Shown here one piece after another: positions 1 to 4,801 of a stretch of DNA of 6,659 bases. Every line of letters begins with the position of its first letter. Position 1 is the stretch's first letter. The notes beneath the pieces were generated by a model. That model had not been told where the DNA came from, did no database searches, and was given only the letters and a program-made list of their open reading frames with translations. A program made the translations under genes and the position numbers. The DNA is from an uncultured Actinomycetes bacterium (GTDB lineage: Bacteria; Actinomycetota; Acidimicrobiia; IMCC26256; PALSA-555), in assembly GCA_937927875.1 (NCBI GenBank), contig CALEYV010000126.1:1-6659 (forward strand), written 5' to 3'.

Positions 1-67
1 CCGAGGAGCCGCCGGCGGCGCCGGCGTGGGACGATGACGCGACGGCCCCGGTGCGAGGGAGGCAACC
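1..67 (+). other. Segment upstream of degV, with its ribosome binding site
   Basis: This short left-edge segment contains a purine-rich Shine-Dalgarno run, GAGGGAGG (55-62), five bases before the GTG start of the DegV gene. Its first 50 bases have coding-like G/C third positions in frame 3 (reading Glu-Glu-Pro-Pro-Ala-Ala-Pro-Ala-Trp-Asp-Asp-Asp). That frame does not stop before running far into degV, while frame 2 stops at 35-37 and frame 1 at 91-93. The end of an upstream plus-strand gene may lie here, but I cannot say in which frame. Confidence 0.4.
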
Positions 68-904
68 GTGCCAGTCCGAGTCGTCACCGATAGCGCCTGC
101 GACCTGCCCGAGCCGCTCGTCGACGAGCTCGGGATCGAGATCGTGCCGCTCACCATCCGCTTCGGCGCCGAGGAGCTCGTCGACCGCGAGGAGCTCTCGA
201 ACCAGGAGTTCTGGCGCCGCCTCACCCAGGCGTCGACGCTGCCCGAGACGGCGGCGCCGTCGGCGGGCGCCTTCGCGGCCCGGTTCGGCGCCCTCGCCGA
301 CGCGGGCGCGGACGGCATCGTGTGCATCAACCTCTCGTCGCGGCTGTCGGCGACGATGCAGGCGGCCCAGGTCGCGTCGTCGTCGGTCGGCGAGCGGTGC
401 CCGGTCGAGGTGATCGACTCGCTCACCTGCTCGATGGGCCTCGGCAACCTGTGCATCGCCGCCGCCCGCCGCGCCAACGAGGGCGCGCCCCTCGAGGAGG
501 TCGTCGCCGAGGTCACCGACCGGCGCGACCGCACCCGCCTCTACGGGACGCTCGACACCCTCGAGTTCCTGAAGAAGGGCGGCCGGATCGGCAACGCCCG
601 TGCCCTGCTCGGCTCGATGCTCTCGGTGAAGCCGGTCATCGAGGTCGCCGACGGGGTCGTCGAGGAGTCCGGGAAGGTCCGCACCCGCTCGAAGGCGCTG
701 CGGATGCTCGCCGACAAGGTCCACGACCAGTCGGTCGAGGAGGTCGCGGTCCTCCACGGGGCCGCGCCCGACCTCGACGAGTTCCTCGACCTGGTCGACG
801 ACGTGGCGCCCCGGGACAAGATCGTGATCGGCGACGTCGGGCCCGTCATCGGGACCCACGCCGGCCCCGGCGTGCTCGGGGTCACCTTCCAGCTCTCCGG
901 GTGA
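68..904 (+). CDS. DegV family fatty-acid-binding protein (FakB-like)
   Basis: A 278-residue protein of normal DegV family length. Family members bind a fatty acid; in Firmicutes the FakB members present it to the kinase FakA for phosphorylation. Visible family marks are the N-terminal TDSACDLP (residues 7-14), TAAPS (61-65, the usual T-S-Q-P-S position), SSRLSAT (89-95, the usual SSGLSGT lipid-headgroup loop), LEFLKKGGRIG (164-174) and the C-terminal GPVIGTHAGPG (258-268) with His264. No signal peptide or membrane segment is seen, so it should be cytoplasmic. The GTG start is supported by GAGGGAGG five bases upstream and by the family N-terminus beginning immediately. It ends 33 bases before the kinase gene on the same strand. 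No FakA-like (DAK-type) partner is in the window, so a role in fatty-acid uptake or lipid supply is inferred from the family only; DegV proteins outside Firmicutes are poorly characterised. Confidence 0.9.
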   Translation: MPVRVVTDSACDLPEPLVDELGIEIVPLTIRFGAEELVDREELSNQEFWRRLTQASTLPETAAPSAGAFAARFGALADAGADGIVCINLSSRLSATMQAAQVASSSVGERCPVEVIDSLTCSMGLGNLCIAAARRANEGAPLEEVVAEVTDRRDRTRLYGTLDTLEFLKKGGRIGNARALLGSMLSVKPVIEVADGVVEESGKVRTRSKALRMLADKVHDQSVEEVAVLHGAAPDLDEFLDLVDDVAPRDKIVIGDVGPVIGTHAGPGVLGVTFQLSG

Positions 905-933
905 CCGGCTCCGCCGCCCGGCCCCGGGCTGGG

Positions 934-939
934 TAGCGT
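934..939 (+). promoter_or_regulatory. Candidate -10 element (TAGCGT) for a leaderless kinase mRNA
   Basis: TAGCGT fits the actinobacterial -10 pattern TANNNT and lies seven bases before an in-frame GTG at 947. That is the spacing expected when transcription starts on the start codon itself. Neither GTG 938 nor GTG 947 has a recognisable Shine-Dalgarno sequence, and GTG 938 overlaps the hexamer. No -35 element is evident, which is common for such promoters. The call is only suggestive. Confidence 0.3.
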
Positions 940-2050
940 GACCCCGGTGTCCGCCCCCGCCGAGCCCGGTCGCGTGCTCGATGGCCGCTACCGGCTGGTG
1001 CGGGCCCTGGCCCGAGGCGGCATGGCCACGGTGTGGGTCGGCGAGGACACGCTCCTGACCCGCCGGGTGGCGGTGAAGACCCTGCACCCCGAGCTGGCCT
1101 TCGACGAGGACCTGCGGACCCGGTTCCGCAACGAGGCCGTGGCGGCGGCCCGGCTCAGCCACCCCGGCATCGTCGCCACCTACGACACCGGCGACGACGA
1201 CGGCGTCGGCTACATCGTCATGGAGTTCGTCGACGGGCCCAACCTGCGCCGAGTCCTCGACGCCAAGGGCCCGCTGCAGATCCGGGAGACGGTGCGGATC
1301 GGCCGCGAGGTCGCGGCCGCGCTCGACGCCGCGCACCGCCAGGGGATCGTGCACCGCGACGTGAAGCCGGCCAACGTGCTCGTCCCGCCCGGGATGGCGG
1401 TGAAGGTCACCGACTTCGGGATCGCCAAGGCCGGCGGCAGCGAGCTGACGCGGACCGGGACCGTGGTCGGCACCGCCCGCTACCTCGCGCCCGAGCAGCT
1501 GCGCGGCGAACCCGTCGACGCGCGCACCGACATCTACGCGCTCGGGCTCGTCCTCTACGAGATGCTCGTCGGCGAGCTGCCGTTCCACGGCGACACCGAG
1601 ATGCAGATCGCGCTGGCCCGGCTCAGCACCGCGCCGGCGCCGATTCGCCAGGCCCGGCCCGACGCACCGGCCGGGCTGGCCCGCCTCGTCATGGCCTGCC
1701 TCGCCGTCGACCCCGCCGGTCGGCCCGCCTCCGCGCAGGCGGTCGCCGACGCGCTCTCGGACCGGCCCCGCGAGGACACCACGGTCGCCGAGCGGCCCCG
1801 GACCGACCCCGGCCGCACCGTCGTCATGGCGCCCCGCGAGCCGACCCGCACCCGGGCCGAGCTGCAGCAGCGACCGCGCGAGCGCCCGGCCCGCCGCGGC
1901 GCGGTCACCGCGCTGGCGGTGCTCCTGTTCATCGTCGGCGCCGCGGCCGGGTATCTGCTCGTGCGCGCAGCCGGCGCCGGCGCGACCACCCGGCCCCCCG
2001 CCGCCCACGGCAGCCCCGGCCCCGGGCCGAGCTCGCCGCCGGCCGGGTAG
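938..2050 (+). CDS. Membrane-anchored Ser/Thr protein kinase (Hanks type, PknB-like, no PASTA repeats)
   Basis: A 370-residue kinase that transfers phosphate from ATP to Ser/Thr of target proteins. The kinase domain spans about residues 18-275 and has every key element: Gly-rich loop ALARGGMATVW (23-33), Lys47 in VAVK, alpha-C Glu66, catalytic HRDVKPAN (139-146, Asp141), DFG (159-161), activation-loop Thr171, Thr173 and Thr179, and APE (184-186). A basic, Thr-containing linker (about 276-322, with Thr281, Thr282 and Thr294) leads to one membrane helix (about 323-342). An outside tail of only 28 residues rich in Pro, Gly and Ser follows. PknB-type sensors usually have several PASTA repeats there; none is present, so a different input is likely. 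Start choice: GTG 938 gives the longest protein, while GTG 947 (three residues shorter) suits a leaderless mRNA. The stop is TAG. The locus corresponds to where mycobacterial MurJ (MviN) carries a fused pseudokinase. The substrate is unknown; the CwlM-like protein downstream is an inferred candidate. Confidence 0.93.
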   Translation: MTPVSAPAEPGRVLDGRYRLVRALARGGMATVWVGEDTLLTRRVAVKTLHPELAFDEDLRTRFRNEAVAAARLSHPGIVATYDTGDDDGVGYIVMEFVDGPNLRRVLDAKGPLQIRETVRIGREVAAALDAAHRQGIVHRDVKPANVLVPPGMAVKVTDFGIAKAGGSELTRTGTVVGTARYLAPEQLRGEPVDARTDIYALGLVLYEMLVGELPFHGDTEMQIALARLSTAPAPIRQARPDAPAGLARLVMACLAVDPAGRPASAQAVADALSDRPREDTTVAERPRTDPGRTVVMAPREPTRTRAELQQRPRERPARRGAVTALAVLLFIVGAAAGYLLVRAAGAGATTRPPAAHGSPGPGPSSPPAG

Positions 2051-2060
2051 GCGGGGGCCC

Positions 2061-2091
2061 GGCCCCAGGTACGCTCCCGGCCCTGGCGGCC
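2061..2091 (+). terminator. Hairpin after the kinase gene (possible weak terminator)
   Basis: GGCCCCAGG (2061-2069) pairs with CCTGG-C-GGCC (2082-2091), giving nine base pairs with one bulged C and a 12-base loop. It starts 11 bases after the kinase stop and ends 13 bases before the next start. No run of T follows, so it is not a textbook intrinsic terminator; it could attenuate or simply stabilise the 3' end. The loop contains TACGCT (2070-2075), which fits TANNNT, but no -35 element is convincing. Confidence 0.3.
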
Positions 2092-2104
2092 CGATCGGGA
2101 GCCC

Positions 2105-2386
2105 ATGGCCGACTGGACCACCCAAGCTGCGGACGCAATCGAGGCCGCCGTCACGGCGGTCCGCCAGCGCGCCGTCGTTCCGGCCCAGCGGGCGACCCGG
2201 GCCGTCGTCTACGGCCTGCTCGTCACCTTCTTCCTCACCACCGCGTTCGTGGTGCTCGCCATCGGCGCCTTCCGGGGCCTCGTCATCCTCACCGGCGACG
2301 TGTGGCTGGCCCACCTGATCGTTGGCGGAATGCTGGTCCTGGGCGGCGCGTTCTGCTGGTCGAAGCGAACCCGCCGGCCGGCGTGA
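2105..2386 (+). CDS. Small two-helix membrane protein of unknown function
   Basis: A 93-residue protein that I do not recognise as a named family. Residues 1-32 form a likely amphipathic, partly charged cytoplasmic helix (Trp4, Asp10, Glu13, then Arg20, Arg22, Arg29 and Arg32). Two hydrophobic segments follow, about 33-55 and 66-85, joined by a short turn containing Arg57 and Asp65. The protein ends in a basic tail (Lys87 to Arg91). By the positive-inside rule both ends should be cytoplasmic. The size and two-helix hairpin recall holin-like or DUF-type small actinobacterial membrane proteins, but that is only a resemblance. The ATG start has GGGAG (2097-2101) close upstream, with a short three-base spacer. 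Codon use is like its neighbours, so it looks like a real gene. Its 3' end carries the putative trxB stress promoter (2327-2352), which limits how that part of the gene can vary. Confidence 0.75.
   Translation: MADWTTQAADAIEAAVTAVRQRAVVPAQRATRAVVYGLLVTFFLTTAFVVLAIGAFRGLVILTGDVWLAHLIVGGMLVLGGAFCWSKRTRRPA
2327..2352 (+). promoter_or_regulatory. SigR/SigH-type promoter for trxB (GGAAT-N18-GTT)
   Basis: GGAAT (2327-2331), exactly 18 bases, then GTT (2350-2352). This is the known consensus of the thiol-oxidative-stress ECF sigma factors SigR of Streptomyces and SigH of mycobacteria, whose classic targets are thioredoxin genes. It lies within the coding sequence of the preceding membrane protein. 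Transcription would start near 2359, giving a trxB leader of roughly 65 bases. The first seven bases (GGAATGC) and the downstream GTTC are shared with the trxA copy. Assignment to a specific sigma factor is inference. Confidence 0.7.
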
Positions 2387-2423
2387 GCCCGTCGGTGGCC
2401 CCAGCCCGGAGGTACGCCCGCCC

Positions 2424-3362
2424 ATGACCGAGCACCACCCGCTCGTCATCGTCGGCTCCGGGCCGGCCGGGCTCACCGCGGCCGTGTACGCGGCCCGGGC
2501 CAACCTGGCCCCGATCGTCGTCGAGGGCCTCGGCGCCGGCGGGCAGCTGATGCTGACGACCGACGTCGAGAACTACCCCGGGTTCCCGGACGGGATCCTC
2601 GGCCCCGAGCTGATGACGAAGTTCCGGGAGCAGGCGGGCCGGTTCGGCGCCGAGTTCATCACCGCCGACGCCGAGCAGCTCGACCTCGGCGGATCGCCGT
2701 TCGGCGTGTGGGTCGACGGGCAGGAGCTGCGCAGCGAGGCGCTCATCGTCTCGACCGGCGCGACGGCCCGGATGCTCGGGCTCGAATCCGAGGAGCGGCT
2801 GCTCGGCCACGGCGTGTCCACGTGCGCCACCTGCGACGGGTTCTTCTTCCGGGGCAAGACGCTGGCGGTCGTGGGCGGCGGAGACTCTGCGGTCGAGGAG
2901 GCGTTGTTCCTCACCAAGTTCGCGACCGAGGTCACGCTCATCCACCGGCGGGACGAGCTCCGGGCGTCGAAGATCATGGGCGACCGGGCCCGCGCCAACC
3001 CGAAGATCTCGTTCCGGTGGAACGCGGTCGTCGACGAGGTCGTCGGCAACGGCAGCGTCGAGGGGCTGCGGCTGCGCGACACCGTCACCGACGAGCGCTC
3101 CGAGCTCGAGGTCGGCGGCCTGTTCGTCGCCATCGGGCACGACCCGAACACCGCGCTGCTGCGCGGCCAGCTCGAGCTCGACGAGGGCGGCTACGTCGTC
3201 ACCCGCGCCGACTCGACGATGACGTCGGTCGACGGCGTGTTCGCGGCCGGGGACGTGCAGGACCACGTGTTCCGCCAGGCCGTCACCGCCGCCGGCAGCG
3301 GCTGCATGGCCGCGATCGAAGCCGAGCGCTGGCTGTCGGCCCGGGCCCACGCCAAGGGGTGA
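2424..3362 (+). CDS. trxB: Thioredoxin reductase (NADPH, FAD-dependent)
   Basis: A 312-residue cytoplasmic flavoenzyme that passes electrons from NADPH through FAD and a redox disulfide to thioredoxin. Motifs appear in the order expected for the low-molecular-weight bacterial enzyme: FAD-binding GSGPAG (11-16), GGQL (39-42), the redox centre CATC (134-137) followed by DG, NADPH-binding GGGDSAVEEA (151-160), NADPH 2'-phosphate-binding HRRD (174-177), and the C-terminal FAD motif AAGD (274-277) followed by RQA (284-286). Length is normal for the family. ATG 2424 is chosen because the family's LVIVGSGPAG begins at once and GGAGG (2408-2412) lies 11 bases upstream. An in-frame ATG at 2322 would add 34 residues unlike any TrxB and would overlap the preceding gene. 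A GGAAT-N18-GTT promoter precedes it. Its partner trxA follows after 93 bases and can also be transcribed from its own promoter. Confidence 0.97.
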   Translation: MTEHHPLVIVGSGPAGLTAAVYAARANLAPIVVEGLGAGGQLMLTTDVENYPGFPDGILGPELMTKFREQAGRFGAEFITADAEQLDLGGSPFGVWVDGQELRSEALIVSTGATARMLGLESEERLLGHGVSTCATCDGFFFRGKTLAVVGGGDSAVEEALFLTKFATEVTLIHRRDELRASKIMGDRARANPKISFRWNAVVDEVVGNGSVEGLRLRDTVTDERSELEVGGLFVAIGHDPNTALLRGQLELDEGGYVVTRADSTMTSVDGVFAAGDVQDHVFRQAVTAAGSGCMAAIEAERWLSARAHAKG

Positions 3363-3364
3363 CG

Positions 3365-3389
3365 CCCGGGCGCGGAATGCGCGGCCGGG
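3365..3389 (+). other. Hairpin in the trxB-trxA gap holding the -35 element in its loop
   Basis: CCCGG-GCGC (3365-3373) pairs with GCGC-GG-CCGGG (3379-3389), giving nine base pairs with a two-base bulge. The five-base loop is exactly GGAAT, the proposed -35 element of the trxA promoter. It starts two bases after the trxB stop. There is no T run, so termination would be weak at best. It could protect the trxB 3' end, reduce read-through into trxA, or be a by-product of high GC. Confidence 0.4.
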
Positions 3390-3399
3390 GTTCTGCGTT
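3374..3399 (+). promoter_or_regulatory. SigR/SigH-type promoter for trxA (GGAAT-N18-GTT)
   Basis: GGAAT (3374-3378), exactly 18 bases, then GTT (3397-3399), an exact match to the SigR/SigH consensus and the second in the window. Transcription would start near 3406, leaving a trxA leader of about 50 bases. TAGACT (3410-3415) just downstream fits TANNNT and could be the -10 of a housekeeping promoter, but no good -35 element stands at the right distance. Stress-induced expression of trxA separately from trxB is inferred. Confidence 0.7.
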
Positions 3400-3442
3400 C
3401 GCACTCTCGTAGACTCGTCCAGCGAACGCCGGACGACGACCG

Positions 3443-3449
3443 AAAGGTG
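3443..3449 (+). promoter_or_regulatory. Ribosome binding site that fixes the trxA start
   Basis: AAAGGTG complements the 16S rRNA 3' end and lies six bases before GTG 3456. The alternative GTG 3447 lies inside this sequence and has no site of its own, so 3456 is preferred. A six-base-pair hairpin (TCGTCC 3415-3420 with GGACGA 3431-3436) sits just upstream in the leader and leaves the site free. Confidence 0.6.
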
Positions 3450-3455
3450 AATGGC

Positions 3456-3794
3456 GTGGGTGAGCACATCGTGGCGCTGAGCGACTCGACCTTCGACGAG
3501 ACGATCAGCGGCTCCGAGAAGCCGGTGCTGGTCGACTTCTGGGCCGAGTGGTGCGGACCGTGCAAGATGATCGGCCCCGTGCTCGAGGAGATCGCCTCCG
3601 AGAACGGCGACAAGATCCAGATCGCCAAGCTCAACGTCGACGACAACCCCAACACGGCCATGCGCTACAACGTGATGAGCATCCCGACCCTGCTCGTGTT
3701 CAAGGCCGGCGAGGCGTCCCAGGAGGCGCGCCGGCTGGTCGGGGCGAAGGGTAAGGCCCAGCTCCTGCAGGAGCTCGCCGAGTTCGTCGGCTGA
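3456..3794 (+). CDS. trxA: Thioredoxin
   Basis: A 112-residue thioredoxin, the small cytoplasmic protein that reduces disulfides in target proteins and is itself recharged by TrxB. Landmarks are the buried Asp27 in VDFWAEW, the active site WCGPCK (32-37, Cys33 and Cys36), and the cis-proline in SIPT (Pro77), followed by the usual LLVFKAG strand. It covers the complete thioredoxin fold at normal length with no extension or signal peptide. GTG 3456 is favoured over GTG 3447 (three residues longer) because AAAGGTG is then ideally spaced. It follows trxB and precedes the CwlM-like gene by five bases, so the latter is probably cotranscribed. The stress-type promoter in the upstream gap suggests induction by disulfide stress. 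Confidence 0.95.
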   Translation: MGEHIVALSDSTFDETISGSEKPVLVDFWAEWCGPCKMIGPVLEEIASENGDKIQIAKLNVDDNPNTAMRYNVMSIPTLLVFKAGEASQEARRLVGAKGKAQLLQELAEFVG

Positions 3795-3799
3795 CCCGC

Positions 3800-4801
3800 G
3801 TGCCGGCCCCGCTGCGGACCGGCCAGCGCGGCGAGGCCGTGCGTGACCTCCAGCGTCGACTCAGCGCGGTCGGCCACGACGTCAGCGCCGACCCGATGGG
3901 GTCCTTCGACGCCGCAACCGAGGCCGCCGTCCGCGCCTTCCAAGACGCCCGGGGCCTCCGGGTCGACGGCCTGGTCGGGCGCCAGACCTGGTCCGCCCTC
4001 GTCGAGAGCGGCTACGACCTCGCCGACCGACTCCTCTACCTGCGCCGCCCCATGGTGCGGGGCGACGACGTCCTCGAGCTCCAGCGGCGGCTGAGCGCGC
4101 TCGGCTTCGACGTCGGGCGCGAGGACGGGATCTTCGGGACCGAGACCCGCGACGGCCTCGCCGCCTTCCAGCGCGACGCCGGCATCCCCTCCGACGGCAT
4201 CTGCGGCCCCGCCACGGTGGCGGTGCTGGGCCGGGTCAGCGGCATGGCCGCGGGCTCGGTGGCGACGGTGCGGGAGCGGGAGGCCCTCCGCCACGAGGCC
4301 CCCCGCCGCCTCGGCGGCCACACCGCCTACGTCGCCGCCGCGCCCGGCCTGGCCGTGCTCGGCGAGGAGGTGACGCGGGGGCTGCTCGACGCCGGTGCCC
4401 GGGCCGTGCTCGACGCGTCGGGCGCCGACGACTCCCTCGTGGCGGCGGGCGCCAACCGCTTCGACGCCGACCTCTTCCTCGGGCTCCGGCCCGGGGACGC
4501 GGTCGGCTGCCACTGCGCCTACTTCGAGGTGGGCCGGTTCCGCTCCGAGGCCGGCCACGCCATCGCACGCGCGATCCACGACGAGCTGCGCGACGTGCTG
4601 CCGATCGACGTCGACGTGTCGGGCAAGGCCTACGCCGCGCTCCGGGAGACGCGCATGGCCGCCGTCGTCTGCGAGGTCGTCCCCGACGGCGACGTCGAGG
4701 CGATGCGGGCCCTGGTCGCCAGCGCCGGGACCGTCGCCCGCGCCATCGTGCGCGGGGTGCGTCGCGCCGTCGAGGAGCCGGCCGCCGCCGACGCCGGCTA
4801 A
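3800..4801 (+). CDS. cwlM: CwlM-like protein: two peptidoglycan-binding repeats plus degenerate amidase domain
   Basis: A 333-residue protein with two PG_binding_1 repeats (about 5-68 and 82-145). Both read LQRRLSA-x-G-x-DV, then G-x-F, T, FQ, DG and G-xx-T at matching places. Residues about 174-322 resemble an Amidase_3 domain. Active amidases bind zinc through His of DPGHGG, a Glu, and His of S-[LI]-H-A-N. Here the first motif is reduced to AAPGLAV (180-186), and ANRFDADLFLGLRPGD (218-233) has Arg230 where the second His belongs. A Glu (E292, VVCEV) survives where the catalytic Glu lies. It should therefore be inactive. No signal peptide is seen, so it is cytoplasmic. Mycobacterial CwlM, with the same domain order and the same place after trxC, is a PknB-phosphorylated activator of MurA; a similar role here is inferred. 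It is shorter than mycobacterial CwlM (about 400 residues), and its last 14 residues hold no Thr or Ser. GTG 3800 has no clear ribosome site, so translation is probably coupled to trxA. Its stop overlaps that of parB. Confidence 0.8.
   Translation: MPAPLRTGQRGEAVRDLQRRLSAVGHDVSADPMGSFDAATEAAVRAFQDARGLRVDGLVGRQTWSALVESGYDLADRLLYLRRPMVRGDDVLELQRRLSALGFDVGREDGIFGTETRDGLAAFQRDAGIPSDGICGPATVAVLGRVSGMAAGSVATVREREALRHEAPRRLGGHTAYVAAAPGLAVLGEEVTRGLLDAGARAVLDASGADDSLVAAGANRFDADLFLGLRPGDAVGCHCAYFEVGRFRSEAGHAIARAIHDELRDVLPIDVDVSGKAYAALRETRMAAVVCEVVPDGDVEAMRALVASAGTVARAIVRGVRRAVEEPAAADAG

Noticed and set aside
1..50. C-terminus of an upstream plus-strand gene in frame 3
   Set aside because: Codon bias looks coding, but the frame has no stop until 413, deep inside degV. 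Without sequence to the left, neither identity nor frame can be supported.
2322..2423. A 34-residue N-terminal extension of trxB from ATG 2322
   Set aside because: The extra residues do not resemble TrxB, overlap the end of the preceding gene, and contain the proposed promoter; ATG 2424 has a ribosome binding site and begins the conserved flavoprotein fold.
1033..2427. A 464-codon plus-strand frame overlapping the kinase and the small membrane protein
   Set aside because: The translation is an Arg/Pro/Gly-rich shadow of the kinase in another frame with no domain signatures.
3410..3415. TAGACT as a housekeeping -10 element for trxA
   Set aside because: It fits TANNNT, but no acceptable -35 hexamer lies 16-19 bases upstream, and the exact GGAAT-N18-GTT explains promoter activity better. 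It was kept only as a remark.
2289..3467. A 392-codon open frame on the minus strand opposite trxB
   Set aside because: It is exactly antisense to a clear trxB with full motifs. Long antisense frames are expected when nearly every third codon position is G or C, and the translation is Arg/Gly/Ala/Val-rich with no recognisable domain.
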